From assembly GCF_001180225.1 (NCBI RefSeq), contig NZ_CVST01000011.1, positions 1 through 54,662 on the forward strand: a stretch of 54,662 nucleotides of DNA, in the 5' to 3' direction. Origin of the DNA: Candidatus Pelagibacter communis. Its GTDB lineage: Bacteria > Pseudomonadota > Alphaproteobacteria > Pelagibacterales > Pelagibacteraceae. Every line of letters begins with the position of its first letter. The stretch's first letter is position 1. The notes under the pieces are model-generated. The model had not been told where the DNA came from. It did no database searches and was given only the letters and a program-made list of their open reading frames with translations. Positions 1 through 9,415 of this stretch are shown piece by piece. Made by a program: the position numbers and the translations under genes.

Positions 1-599
1 TTGATATGAGTTCTGTAAAACCTACGACAGCAACAAAACACGGAACTAATTTAAAATCAAAAAATGTAAATTATTTAGACGCACCAGTTTCAGGAGGAAC
101 AATTGGAGCAGAAGAAGCTTCACTAGCTATCATGGTTGGTGGTGAACAAAGTGTTTTTGATAATTCTGAAAAAATTTTAAAAGCAATGGGAAACCCAACA
201 TTAGTTGGACCCATTGGAAGTGGACAAGTATCAAAACTAGCAAATCAAATTGTTGTTGGAGTTACAATTGGAGCTGTTGCAGAAGCCATAACATTATGTG
301 AAAAAGCTGGAGCAGATCCAAATAAATTAATCAAAGCTCTTTCAGGTGGATGGGCAGATAGTAAAATACTTCAAACACATGGAAAAAGAATGATTGATAA
401 AGATTTTAGCCCTAAAGGTAAGACTTATACTCATTTGAAAGATATGAATAATATTTTAGAATGTGCAAATTCTTATAATACTCATTTACCTATTTCAAAT
501 TTAGTTAAAGAAATGTATAAAACCTTAGTTGATAATGGTCATGGTAACACTGATCACAGTTCACTTTATAACGAGATTGAAAGGATAAATAAGAAATGA
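1..599 (+). CDS. 3-hydroxyisobutyrate dehydrogenase-family oxidoreductase (5' end missing)
   Basis: C-terminal part of a beta-hydroxyacid dehydrogenase (HIBADH / tartronate semialdehyde reductase family), which oxidises short 3-hydroxy acids with NAD(P). The reading frame stays open to the window edge, and the first visible residues (DMSSVKP) match the end of the N-terminal Rossmann domain, so roughly 90-100 residues lie outside. Visible are the substrate-binding DAPVSGG and the GSGQVSKLANQ block with the catalytic lysine (K77 counted from the Met at base 6). The stop overlaps the next start by 4 bases (ATGA), so it is translationally coupled to the SDR gene. Its place in a sugar-acid operon suggests reduction or oxidation of a small aldehyde or hydroxyacid product. 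The exact substrate is not visible. Confidence 0.85.
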   Translation, partial: DMSSVKPTTATKHGTNLKSKNVNYLDAPVSGGTIGAEEASLAIMVGGEQSVFDNSEKILKAMGNPTLVGPIGSGQVSKLANQIVVGVTIGAVAEAITLCEKAGADPNKLIKALSGGWADSKILQTHGKRMIDKDFSPKGKTYTHLKDMNNILECANSYNTHLPISNLVKEMYKTLVDNGHGNTDHSSLYNEIERINKK

Positions 600-1339
600 G
601 TGGGAGACTTAATGGGAAACAAATTGTTGTAACAGCAGCAGGACAAGGAATTGGAAAAGCAACAGCAATTGCATTTCATAAAGAAGGAGCTCATGTAACA
701 GCTACAGACTTAAATGATAAAACATTAGCAGAATTAAATAAAGAATATCCAGATATTAAAGTTACCAAATTAGACTCAACTGATAACAAAGCTATCTTAG
801 AATTTACTAAAACTCTTGATAAAGTAGATGTATTATTTAATGCAGTTGGATTTGTTCACCATGGAACAATTCTTGAATGTGATGAAAAAGATTGGGATTT
901 CTCATCAAATGTGAATGTGAAATCAATGTATTTTATGTGTAAGGCGATATTACCATTGATGGTAAAACAAAATGGTGGAAGCATAATTAATGTGTCTTCA
1001 TGTGCTTCAAGTTTAAAAGGTTTTCCAAACAGATTTGTCTACGGAACAACAAAGGGCGCTGTCATAGGTTTAACTAAAGCAATTGCTGCTGACTTTGTAA
1101 AACAAAATATCAGATGTAATTCAATTGCTCCTGGAACAGTTTTCTCACCATCTTGGCAAGACAGAGTAAACCAGAGCCCAGATCCAGTTCAGGCAAAAAA
1201 AGATTTTATTGCAAGACAACCAATGGGAAGATTAGGAACTGCAGAAGAAATTGCTGCAGTTGCAGTTTATCTAGCAAGTGATGATGCAACATTTACAACA
1301 GGGACTACAATTTCTGTTGATGGTGGAATTTCAATATAA
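596..1339 (+). CDS. SDR-family dehydrogenase, 2-keto-3-deoxy-L-fuconate dehydrogenase-like
   Basis: Classical short-chain dehydrogenase of 247 residues, the usual length. It has the cofactor loop TAAGQGIG (13-20), NAVG (82-85), the catalytic serine in the NVSS strand (134/135), YxxxK (Y149, K153) and the PG turn at 179-180. The N-terminal pattern (GRL.GK...TAAGQGIGKATA) resembles the DHRS6 / 2-keto-3-deoxy-L-fuconate dehydrogenase group. It sits between the HIBADH-like gene (4-base overlap) and a fumarylacetoacetase-type hydrolase, the order expected if it oxidises a 2-keto-3-deoxy acid to a 2,4-diketo acid that the next enzyme hydrolyses. Function is inferred from motif resemblance and context. 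Another hydroxy substrate cannot be excluded. Confidence 0.85.
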   Translation: MSGRLNGKQIVVTAAGQGIGKATAIAFHKEGAHVTATDLNDKTLAELNKEYPDIKVTKLDSTDNKAILEFTKTLDKVDVLFNAVGFVHHGTILECDEKDWDFSSNVNVKSMYFMCKAILPLMVKQNGGSIINVSSCASSLKGFPNRFVYGTTKGAVIGLTKAIAADFVKQNIRCNSIAPGTVFSPSWQDRVNQSPDPVQAKKDFIARQPMGRLGTAEEIAAVAVYLASDDATFTTGTTISVDGGISI

Positions 1340-1360
1340 TTTAATAACAAAAGGACAATT

Positions 1361-2203
1361 ATGAAATTACTAAGAGTAGGTCAAAAAGGACAAGAAAAAC
1401 CAGCAGCTTTAGACAAAGATGGTAAAATTAGAGATATTAGTTCACATATTTCAGATTTAAATCCTGATCATTTAAATTTTGAAACTATTTCAAAATTACA
1501 AAGTGCTGATTTAGCAAGTCTTCCAGAGATATCTTCAAGTGAAAGAATTGGTTCATGTATAACAAAACCAGGAAAATTTATTGCAATTGGTTTAAACTTT
1601 TCAGATCACGCTGCCGAAACAGGAGCAGAAGTTCCATCTGAGCCTATTACTTTTATGAAAGCAACAAGTTGTATCAATGGTCCTAACGATGATATCGAAA
1701 TTGTGTCTGGTTCAAAAAAATTAGACTGGGAAGTAGAATTAGGAATTGTAATTGGAAAACATACAAAACATATTTCAGAAGCTCAATCACAAGATCACAT
1801 CTTAGGATATTGTTTAGTAAACGATATTAGTGAAAGAGAATGGCAAATAGAAAAAATGGGTCAATGGGTAAAAGGAAAATCTCATGATACGTATGGACCA
1901 ATTGGACCTTACTTGGTAACGAAAGATGAAATTGCTGACATCAATAATTTAAAAATGAGTTTGGATGTTAACGGTCAAAGAATGCAGACTGGAAATACTA
2001 ACACTATGATCTTTAATGTTAACGTTATTGTATCTTATTTAAGTAAATTCATGTCATTACAGCCAGGTGATATAATTACAACTGGTACACCTCCAGGAGT
2101 TGGTATGGGAATGAAACCACAACAATTCTTGAAAGCTGGTGATACAATGAGATTATCAATTGAAAATTTAGGAGAGCAAAACTCTAAAGTAGTTGCTTTA
2201 TAA
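1361..2203 (+). CDS. Fumarylacetoacetate hydrolase-family protein
   Basis: FAH-fold C-C bond hydrolase or lyase of 280 residues, the length of ureidoglycolate lyase and 2,4-diketo-3-deoxy-L-fuconate hydrolase homologues. The metal site is visible as DWEVEL (E124, E126) with D155, and the conserved KGKSHDTYGPIGPYL (171-185) and TTGTPPGVGMGMKP blocks are intact. AAAGGA lies just upstream of the ATG. It follows the SDR gene by 21 bases and precedes the enolase-superfamily gene by 6, so all belong to one operon. The likely role is hydrolysis of a 2,4-diketo-3-deoxy sugar acid to pyruvate plus a hydroxyacid, which the beta-hydroxyacid dehydrogenase could take further. The substrate is inferred from neighbours. 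Confidence 0.85.
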   Translation: MKLLRVGQKGQEKPAALDKDGKIRDISSHISDLNPDHLNFETISKLQSADLASLPEISSSERIGSCITKPGKFIAIGLNFSDHAAETGAEVPSEPITFMKATSCINGPNDDIEIVSGSKKLDWEVELGIVIGKHTKHISEAQSQDHILGYCLVNDISEREWQIEKMGQWVKGKSHDTYGPIGPYLVTKDEIADINNLKMSLDVNGQRMQTGNTNTMIFNVNVIVSYLSKFMSLQPGDIITTGTPPGVGMGMKPQQFLKAGDTMRLSIENLGEQNSKVVAL

Positions 2204-2209
2204 TTTTTT

Positions 2210-3382
2210 GTGAAAATAACTTCTATTAAAAGTCATGTACTTAAATATGAGTTAGAGAAAGAATTAGGTTATTCACAACAATATTATAAACATCGTACAG
2301 CCCATCTAGTCGAAGTACAAACTGACGAAGGTATTACAGGATGGGGTGAATGTTTTGGTCCAGGTAATATTGCTTTAGCTAATAAGTTCATTGTTGAAAA
2401 GGTAATTCAGCCTTTAATAATAGGTGAAAACCCTTTGAATAAAGAACATATTTGGCAAAAAGTTTACAATCTTTTAAGAGATAGTGGTCAAAAAGGAATG
2501 CCAATACAAGCTTTGTCAGGAGTTGACATAGCTCTATGGGATATCTTAGGAAAAAAAACAAACTCTCCTCTTTACCAACTTGTTGGTGGAAAATGTAATA
2601 ATGAAGTTCCTGTGTATGGATATGGAATGATGTTGCAAAAAAAATCAGTTGATGAGCTAATTGCATTGTTTGAAGAAGAAGCTAAACAGATTAAATCAAA
2701 AAACTTTAAAGCAATGAAAATGAAGGTTGGATTAGGTCCAAAAGAAGATTTAAAGTTAGTTCAAGCAGTTAGAAGTTCTATAGGTAAAGATTTTAAACTA
2801 ATGGTAGATGCTAACCATGCTTATAATTTGAAAGATGCTCTATATGTTGGAAAAGGACTTGATGAACTCGATATTTATTGGTTTGAAGAACCCGTTGCTC
2901 CCGAAGATTACAATGGTTACCGAGAATTGAAAAAAAATATATCTACTAGTGTAGCTGGAGGTGAGGCAGAATTTACAAAGTATGGATGGAATAAATTAAT
3001 TACCAATAATTGCATTGATATAGCTCAACCAGAAGTATGTGGATTAGGAGGTATTACAGAGTATTTGAAAGTTGCAGCCTTGGCGCAGGCTAATTTTGTT
3101 CCTGTAATTAATCATGTTTGGGGATCTGCCGTAAGTATAGCGGTAAATCTTCATTTATTGACCGCACAACCAGATATGCCAGGAGGATTATTCCCAACAA
3201 AATCTATGCTCGAATTTGATACAACAGAGAAAAATATCTTTATTACAGATCTACCAAAAGAAAATTTTTCAATTTTAGATCAAGTTAAAAACAATAATGG
3301 ATTTGCGTCAGTGACAGACAATGTAGGTATTGGTATAAATCCTAATGAGGACTTTATTAAGGAGTTTGAAGTAAATGAATAA
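2210..3382 (+). CDS. Mandelate racemase / muconate lactonizing enzyme-family sugar-acid dehydratase
   Basis: Enolase-superfamily enzyme of 390 residues starting at GTG. The capping domain is N-terminal, followed by the barrel with the base motif KMK (K170, K172), metal ligands D200 (DAN), E226 (FEEP) and E252 (GGE), and H302 (NHVWG). The acid partner of H302, usually Asp in a QPD motif, appears as Glu (QPEV, E275). This set is typical of acid-sugar dehydratases in the mandelate racemase subgroup. Together with the lactonase downstream and SDR plus FAH upstream, it probably dehydrates a sugar acid (fuconate, galactonate or arabinonate type) to the 2-keto-3-deoxy acid. It overlaps the next gene by 8 bases. 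Confidence 0.85.
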   Translation: MKITSIKSHVLKYELEKELGYSQQYYKHRTAHLVEVQTDEGITGWGECFGPGNIALANKFIVEKVIQPLIIGENPLNKEHIWQKVYNLLRDSGQKGMPIQALSGVDIALWDILGKKTNSPLYQLVGGKCNNEVPVYGYGMMLQKKSVDELIALFEEEAKQIKSKNFKAMKMKVGLGPKEDLKLVQAVRSSIGKDFKLMVDANHAYNLKDALYVGKGLDELDIYWFEEPVAPEDYNGYRELKKNISTSVAGGEAEFTKYGWNKLITNNCIDIAQPEVCGLGGITEYLKVAALAQANFVPVINHVWGSAVSIAVNLHLLTAQPDMPGGLFPTKSMLEFDTTEKNIFITDLPKENFSILDQVKNNNGFASVTDNVGIGINPNEDFIKEFEVNE

Positions 3383-4286
3383 AATTAAAACTACAGAGCC
3401 AAAACCTATTTGGAAAATAAGATGTACTTTAGGCGAAGGAACACTTTGGGTTAAAGAACACAACTCAATTTATTTTGTTGATATAAAGAAAAAGAAAATT
3501 TGTTCTTTAAATATTAAAAGTAAAAAAAAGAAAATATTTAAAGTTAATAAAGAGATAGGCTTCGTTGCTCATGTAAGAGATCATATATTTATTTTAGGAT
3601 TGCAAGGTGAATTAAGAATTCAAAATTTAAAATCAAAAAAAATTTTAAAATCGATACCTATAGAACCTAAATTAAAATTGAATAGAATAAACGACGGTAA
3701 AACAGATCCTGCTGGAAATCTTTGGTTTGGAACTATGGATAATTTAGAGAGAAAAATTGAAAAAGGATCTTTGTATAAATTAGATAAAAATCTAAAATTA
3801 ACAAGAGTTGATAAAAATTATAGAATTACAAATGGCCCAGCATTTATCGATCAATATAATTTTTACCACAATGATAGTCCTAAAAAAATTATCTATAAAA
3901 TTAGAATAAATAAAAATAATAAAATAATTAGTAAAAAAATATTTAAAAAGTTAACTCCTGAAGAAGGAGTTCCAGATGGAATGACTGTAGATAAAAATAA
4001 AAATTTATGGGTTGCCCATTTTCGTGGGGCATGTGTCTCAGTATTTAATAGTAGAGCAAAATTAATTCACAGAATTAAGTTTCCAGCCAAAAATATCACT
4101 AATTGTGCATTTGGTGGAAAGAATAATCAAGAACTGTACGTTTCAACAGCCACAAAAGGAATGGACAAGGCTGATTTGCGAAAATTTAGATATTCAGGAT
4201 TCTTTTTTGGTGTAAAAACAAACGCAAAAGGAGTTTTACAAAAAAAATTTATTTTAAGTAATGAAGCAGAGAGATCTTTACTATGA
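3375..4286 (+). CDS. SMP-30/gluconolactonase-family sugar lactonase
   Basis: A 303-residue six-bladed beta-propeller of the SMP-30/regucalcin/gluconolactonase family, which opens sugar lactones using one divalent metal. The family landmarks are the N-terminal GEGTLW with the metal glutamate (E21), the NDGKTDPAGNLWFGTM block, NGPAF and PDGMTVD with the metal aspartate. It is the last gene of the sugar-acid operon and would supply the aldonate for the dehydratase encoded upstream. The protein is very lysine-rich, as AT-rich coding often is. Its 3' end overlaps the PEP carboxylase start by 26 bases in another frame. Confidence 0.85.
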   Translation: MNKIKTTEPKPIWKIRCTLGEGTLWVKEHNSIYFVDIKKKKICSLNIKSKKKKIFKVNKEIGFVAHVRDHIFILGLQGELRIQNLKSKKILKSIPIEPKLKLNRINDGKTDPAGNLWFGTMDNLERKIEKGSLYKLDKNLKLTRVDKNYRITNGPAFIDQYNFYHNDSPKKIIYKIRINKNNKIISKKIFKKLTPEEGVPDGMTVDKNKNLWVAHFRGACVSVFNSRAKLIHRIKFPAKNITNCAFGGKNNQELYVSTATKGMDKADLRKFRYSGFFFGVKTNAKGVLQKKFILSNEAERSLL

Positions 4287-6951
4287 GCGAATACCCACTA
4301 AGCTTTTAAGAGAAGATATAAGATTATTAGGAACTTTTCTTGGAAGAGTAATCAAAGATCAAGAAGGCACAAAATTTTTCAATATTGTTGAGCGATTAAG
4401 ATTATTATCTAAAAACACTTTATTAGATAAAAATAAAAGTAAAGTGTTTTCCAAAATTTCAAAAGACGTAAGAAAACTTTCACCTGAAATTACTTTTAAG
4501 GTCACTCGAGCTTTTTCTCATATTCTAAATTTAATGAATTTAGCTGAGTCGTTAGATGCTTCTAGAAAACTTAATGAATACGATAATCCATATTTTAAGA
4601 ACAAAAAACAAAATCTATTTATTGAGGATATAATTAACAATCTATTTAAAAATAAAAAAATCTCTGACAAAAAAATTTATGATCAGGCAACAAAACTTGA
4701 TATTGGAATAGTTCTCACAGCACATCCAACAGAAGTTAAGAGAAGAACACTAATTCAAAAATACGCAAATTTAACCACTTTGATGGAGCAACGCCATCTT
4801 TATAAAAAATACCCTGCAAAGATTATTGAAATAGATCGAAAACTGTATTCTGAGATAGCCATTATTTGGAAAACTGATGAACTTAAAAGAACCAAACCAT
4901 CACCACTTGATGAAGCTAGATGGGGCTTGGCTGTAATAGAAGATAGTTTATGGGATACAATTCCAAGAGTTTACAAAAGGTTGAATGATATTTTTAGGAA
5001 AAATCTAAATAAAGATCTTCCTAGAAACTTTAATCCTATTCAATTTGGTTCGTGGATGGGTGGAGATAGAGATGGAAATCCAAATGTTACATCTGAAGTA
5101 ACAAAAAAAGTAATTTTATTTTCAAGATGGCAAGCTGCAAAGTTATACGAAAGAGAACTTACAAAATTAATTCAAGATTTATCAATGGAAGAATGTTCTA
5201 ATAAAATTAAAAAAATAACTGGAAAAAGTTTTGAACCTTATAGAGTTTATTTGAGACCTTTAAGAGACAAAGTAAGAAGAACACATCAGACAATTGAAGC
5301 ACATATAAATTATAATAAACCCTTAGATGAAAATAAATTACTAAAAGATAAGTATGAAATTATAAATCCATTAAGAGAAGTTAGAACATCCTTAAATATG
5401 AACAAAGGTCAACATATTGCAAATGCAGATTTGTTGGATTTGATAAGAAGAGTTAGATGTTTTGGAATAAATTTAGCGAGATTAGATATCAGACAGGAGT
5501 CTGATAGACATGAAAAACTTTTAAATGAAATATTTAAAAAGAAACATAAAATAAATTATTCACAATTATCTGAAGAAAAGAAAATTGAATTACTTAATAA
5601 ATTAATAAAACAAAAAAAATCTTTTGTTAATAAAATTAATTTAAGAGACAAAAAGAATTTAGAAGTCTGGAAAACATTTAAACAAATATCTAAAGAGCCA
5701 GAGCAATGTATGGGTGCGTATGTAATTTCAATGACTTCAAAAGCATCTGATATTTTATCTGTTTATTTATTGCAATTACAGGCTGAAACAAAGAATTTGT
5801 TAAGAGTAGTACCACTTTTTGAAACTTTAGATGATTTAAAGAATGCCAAAGGTGTTATGCAAAATTTATTTAAACTTCCTTGGTACAGAAAAATGATCAA
5901 CTCAAAACAAGAAGTAATGATTGGATATTCAGACTCTAGTAAAGATGCAGGAAAACTATCTGCAAGTTGGCATCAATACAAACTTCAAGAAGAACTTAGA
6001 AATTTAGCTAAAAAATATAAAATAGATCTTGTTTTTTTCCATGGAAGAGGAGGATCTCCTGGAAGAGGAGGAGGACCAATTCAGGCAACTCTTAAATCTC
6101 AACCATCTGGAACAGTAAATGGAAAAATTAGAATTACTGATCAAGGAGAGGTGATACAACAAAAATATGGATATAAACCTTTAGCTGAATACAATCTATG
6201 TAGTTATATCGGAGCAGTAATGGAGGCAACTCTAAATCCACCTCCAAGATCAAAACCAAATTGGAGAGAGCTTATTCAAAAAATGTCTGAGATTTCTACA
6301 TCTGCTTACCGAAAGTATCTAAATCAAAGCGAAGATTTTATTAGATATTTTAAAACTGTTACGCCGCATAAATCTCTTGGAAAACTTGCAATTGGTTCAA
6401 GACCCACTAAGAGAAAAAATGTTGACAATATTCAAAGTTTAAGAGCTATTCCCTGGGTATTTGCATGGACACAAATTAGATTAATGCTACCTGCATGGCT
6501 TGGTACAACTGAGGCATTGAGATATGGATCAATTAAAAAGTTTAAAAAAACCATGACAGACATGGAGAGGAACTGGCCTTATTTTGTATCAACAATGGAT
6601 ATTTTGGATATGGTGATTTCAAAGGTTGATCCTGAAATATCAGTGATATATGAAAATAATTTAGCCGATAAATCTTTGATAAGAATTGGAAAAAGATTAA
6701 GGTTTCAATTTGATGCATTGGTCAAATTGCACAACAAAATTACACCAAAAGAAGTTATAAAAGAGAGGAAAGAGTTCAGAAAAGCTTTATTTATCAGAAA
6801 CAACTACACTGAAATGCTTAACATTCTTCAGGCAAATATAATGAATAAATTAACAAATAAAAAATATAAAAATTTAGATAAGAAATATTTAGACGATGCT
6901 TTAATGACATCTATTGCAGGAATTTCTGCAGCAATGAAAAACACTGGATAG
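4261..6951 (+). CDS. ppc: Phosphoenolpyruvate carboxylase
   Basis: Full-length (896 residues) PEP carboxylase, which adds bicarbonate to PEP to give oxaloacetate and refill the TCA cycle. The catalytic histidine is in TAHPTE (H155), the second signature FHGRGGSPGRGGGP lies at 593-606, and the protein ends in the conserved NTG with its C-terminal glycine at 896. The ATG at 4261 is preferred because the frame continues straight into the conserved N-terminal helix (REDIRLLGTFLG). The other nearby ATG (4283) is in a frame that stops after eight codons. The gene overlaps the lactonase by 26 bases, an unusually long overlap, so coupling to the upstream operon is likely. Confidence 0.97.
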   Translation: MKQRDLYYERIPTKLLREDIRLLGTFLGRVIKDQEGTKFFNIVERLRLLSKNTLLDKNKSKVFSKISKDVRKLSPEITFKVTRAFSHILNLMNLAESLDASRKLNEYDNPYFKNKKQNLFIEDIINNLFKNKKISDKKIYDQATKLDIGIVLTAHPTEVKRRTLIQKYANLTTLMEQRHLYKKYPAKIIEIDRKLYSEIAIIWKTDELKRTKPSPLDEARWGLAVIEDSLWDTIPRVYKRLNDIFRKNLNKDLPRNFNPIQFGSWMGGDRDGNPNVTSEVTKKVILFSRWQAAKLYERELTKLIQDLSMEECSNKIKKITGKSFEPYRVYLRPLRDKVRRTHQTIEAHINYNKPLDENKLLKDKYEIINPLREVRTSLNMNKGQHIANADLLDLIRRVRCFGINLARLDIRQESDRHEKLLNEIFKKKHKINYSQLSEEKKIELLNKLIKQKKSFVNKINLRDKKNLEVWKTFKQISKEPEQCMGAYVISMTSKASDILSVYLLQLQAETKNLLRVVPLFETLDDLKNAKGVMQNLFKLPWYRKMINSKQEVMIGYSDSSKDAGKLSASWHQYKLQEELRNLAKKYKIDLVFFHGRGGSPGRGGGPIQATLKSQPSGTVNGKIRITDQGEVIQQKYGYKPLAEYNLCSYIGAVMEATLNPPPRSKPNWRELIQKMSEISTSAYRKYLNQSEDFIRYFKTVTPHKSLGKLAIGSRPTKRKNVDNIQSLRAIPWVFAWTQIRLMLPAWLGTTEALRYGSIKKFKKTMTDMERNWPYFVSTMDILDMVISKVDPEISVIYENNLADKSLIRIGKRLRFQFDALVKLHNKITPKEVIKERKEFRKALFIRNNYTEMLNILQANIMNKLTNKKYKNLDKKYLDDALMTSIAGISAAMKNTG

Positions 6952-7659
6952 ATGATTGAATATTTAATTGCTTTTGGGGCAGGGTTAATAAGTTTTTTAT
7001 CTCCTTGTGTTTTACCTTTGATACCTGGATATATATCTTTTGTATCAGGCCAATCTCTTAAAGAAATAACAGAGAAACAAAATTTTAATATTGTTCCCTT
7101 AATTAAATTTTGTTTTGGTTTTTCATTAGTATTTATAATTTTTGGAGCTTCAGCATCTTTCTTAGGACAAGTATTGTTAGAGAACTCTCAATCTTTAAGA
7201 TTAATCGCTGGACTAATTATAATATTTTTTTCATTACAATTATTAGGTGTTTTTAATTTTGGATTTTTAAATATTGATAGAAGATTTGATTTTAAAAAAA
7301 TTGATAGTTTTTTCTTTCCTGTAATAATTGGAGCCGCTTTCGGATTTGGATGGACACCCTGTATTGGTCCAATATTAGGATCAATTTTGGCTTTAGCTTC
7401 AATTGAAGATACTTTATCAAGAGCAATAATTTTATTAAGCTTTTACTCCTTAGGTTTAGCCATACCTTTTGTTTTATCTGGCTATTTAATTCAAAAATTT
7501 TTAATTTTTTCAAAAAATATGCGTCACTATATAAATATTATATCAAAAGTGGGTGGTGCAATTCTTTTAGTAACTGGAATATTAATTATTACAAATAAAT
7601 TGCAAGCAATTGGGTTTTATTTAATTGAGATCTTTCCTTTTATGCAAAACTTTGGTTAA
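6952..7659 (+). CDS. ccdA: CcdA/DsbD-like membrane thiol-disulfide transporter
   Basis: A 235-residue membrane protein with about six hydrophobic helices and the two family cysteines in SPCVLPLIPGY (C19) and GWTPCIGPILG (C137). CcdA carries reducing equivalents from cytoplasmic thioredoxin across the membrane to keep apocytochrome c cysteines reduced. The ATG follows the ppc stop codon directly, and the short FMN-reductase gene follows 8 bases after its stop, so the three are probably co-transcribed. No DsbD soluble domains are attached. Confidence 0.88.
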   Translation: MIEYLIAFGAGLISFLSPCVLPLIPGYISFVSGQSLKEITEKQNFNIVPLIKFCFGFSLVFIIFGASASFLGQVLLENSQSLRLIAGLIIIFFSLQLLGVFNFGFLNIDRRFDFKKIDSFFFPVIIGAAFGFGWTPCIGPILGSILALASIEDTLSRAIILLSFYSLGLAIPFVLSGYLIQKFLIFSKNMRHYINIISKVGGAILLVTGILIITNKLQAIGFYLIEIFPFMQNFG

Positions 7660-7667
7660 AGTAATTA

Positions 7668-8255
7668 ATGAAAATTTATCAAATAGATTCAAGCGCTAGA
7701 AAAAAAGGCTCAACTTCGAGAGCGTTAGCAAAAAAACTTTTGGAAAAAATCAAAAAACCAGAGGATGAAGTAATTTATAGAGATTTAGATGATGAAATGC
7801 TTTTTGTAAGTGGTTTAACAGAATCTGGAATGAAAATTGATGAGAAGGATCAAACTGAAGAACATAAGAAAATGTTTGAACTTTCCGACAAGCTTGTAAA
7901 AGAATTAAAAGAGAGTGATATTATTATAATTTCAGCTCCAATATATAATTATGGACCACCCGCAACTCTTAAAGCTTGGTCAGATTTAGCTGCAAGAATA
8001 GGAGAAACCTTTAAATTTAAGCCTAATGGTAGAAGAGAAGGGTTATTAAAAAATAAAAAAGCATATCTTGTAATTACTTCTGGTGGAACAAAGCTTAATA
8101 GTTCAGAAGATTTTTTAACGCCTTGGTTAAAATTTATTTTAAACTTTTTTGGAATTGAAAAAGTTGAAGTTATAAGCGCTGATCAAATGGCTTTAGATTA
8201 TGAAAAATCTATTAGGGATGCAGAAGCTCAAATAGAAAATATTTCTATAGATTAA
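7668..8255 (+). CDS. AzoR-like FMN-dependent NAD(P)H oxidoreductase
   Basis: A 195-residue flavodoxin-fold reductase close to the acyl-carrier phosphodiesterase/azoreductase group (AcpD/AzoR). It begins with the beta strand and phosphate-binding loop for FMN (S9, R11, S16, S18 region) and has the FMN/substrate loop PIYNYGPPATLKAWSD and the TSGGT turn. Such enzymes reduce quinones or azo compounds with NAD(P)H. It is 8 bases downstream of ccdA. Its stop region overlaps that of the convergent dioxygenase gene by 11 bases, leaving no space for a separate terminator. Confidence 0.85.
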   Translation: MKIYQIDSSARKKGSTSRALAKKLLEKIKKPEDEVIYRDLDDEMLFVSGLTESGMKIDEKDQTEEHKKMFELSDKLVKELKESDIIIISAPIYNYGPPATLKAWSDLAARIGETFKFKPNGRREGLLKNKKAYLVITSGGTKLNSSEDFLTPWLKFILNFFGIEKVEVISADQMALDYEKSIRDAEAQIENISID

Positions 8256-9348
8256 ACTTTCTTTTTAAGTGTCTTAATTTTCCTTCGGTACTATCGTAAT
8301 CTATATAGCAACCTTGTAAAAATCTTTCTCCTTCATTAGCATCATAAACTGTTCGTCCATGGAGTAGCCTGTGATTATCCATCATCATTAAATCTTTTGG
8401 AGCAAGTTTAAATTCTATTTTATATTTATCTGAATTATACATCTCAGACAGTTTTTTTCTTGCTTGATAGTAAAGATCTAATTCTTCTTTATCTAAGATT
8501 GGAACAAAATCTAATCTTGGACTAAATCTAACTTGTTTAAAATTTTTATGCTCATCTAATTCAATTAAAGGACATAAAGATTCTAAAATTACTTCTTTAT
8601 CAATAAATTTAAACCTTACTTTTACTTCTGTTAAGATTTTATAATAATCGGGATAACTTTCCTTTAAATCTTCAGTAACAGTATATCCATCAACTAATGT
8701 GGAATATCCTCCTGAAACTTTACTCTCAATACAATGTAAAAGTTGGATACATGGGACAGGGTTTCGATATGGATTATCTGTGTGAGGCGCAAGAGCTAAA
8801 GAAGTATATGCAAGATCATTAGGGTCAGGTTTTGACTTAACATCAAAATATTCCCCAAAGTTAGTACGTCTTACACTGCCAATTGAGTTTGCAAACTCAA
8901 CAATATAATTTTTAGTTGTAGGTATGTTTTTAATTACAACAAATCCAAACTTATAGAAAGAAACAAGTAAGTCATGCATTTCTTTACTTTCAAAAAAATT
9001 ATCTTGGTATTCAAAATTTTTAATATTACTTAAACTAGAATCCCATTTAGTTTTTTCTATAGATTTAATAACTGTATCTTCTTTTGAAAATTCTAAAGCA
9101 ATTTTACTGAGATTAAGCTTAGAACTAATTCCATCATTAAAGTTAACTTCTAAAAATTCTTCATGAATAGAGGCTTTATTAATGATTATATCATTACTTA
9201 AACTAGTTGGGTCAAAAAGTCTTTGTTGAGTTCCTTTATCAACAAATTCTTCACCATCCACTCTTTCTCTTAACCAAAAAGGATGTATCTCTTTTTTCTC
9301 AGTACCATTATTGAAGTAAACTTTATTTTCGTGAAGCTCAATTTTCAT
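8245..9348 (-). CDS. Gamma-butyrobetaine dioxygenase-like 2-oxoglutarate/Fe(II) oxygenase
   Basis: A 367-residue protein with the two-part layout of gamma-butyrobetaine hydroxylase: an N-terminal DUF971-like domain (HPFWLRER at 22-29) and a TauD-type double-stranded beta-helix. The iron triad is HTD (H189, D191) with distal H330 (HGRTVYD), and R342 is placed to bind 2-oxoglutarate. Close relatives hydroxylate gamma-butyrobetaine to carnitine or trimethyllysine. The cysteines that bind zinc in the N-terminal domain of animal enzymes are absent. Quaternary-amine catabolism would fit the betaine transporter and dimethylglycine dehydrogenase elsewhere in the window, but the substrate is inferred. 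Confidence 0.8.
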   Translation of the reverse strand: MKIELHENKVYFNNGTEKKEIHPFWLRERVDGEEFVDKGTQQRLFDPTSLSNDIIINKASIHEEFLEVNFNDGISSKLNLSKIALEFSKEDTVIKSIEKTKWDSSLSNIKNFEYQDNFFESKEMHDLLVSFYKFGFVVIKNIPTTKNYIVEFANSIGSVRRTNFGEYFDVKSKPDPNDLAYTSLALAPHTDNPYRNPVPCIQLLHCIESKVSGGYSTLVDGYTVTEDLKESYPDYYKILTEVKVRFKFIDKEVILESLCPLIELDEHKNFKQVRFSPRLDFVPILDKEELDLYYQARKKLSEMYNSDKYKIEFKLAPKDLMMMDNHRLLHGRTVYDANEGERFLQGCYIDYDSTEGKLRHLKRKFNL

Positions 9349-9415
9349 AAATAATACTTGAGCATTATTTAAAATTTAACTTTAATCAATATAAATTAAA
9401 TAGTAAGAGTTCTTT

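Noticed and set aside
4283..4309. ATG at 4283 as start for PEP carboxylase
   Set aside because: It is in a different frame that stops after eight codons; the ATG at 4261 leads into the conserved N-terminus.
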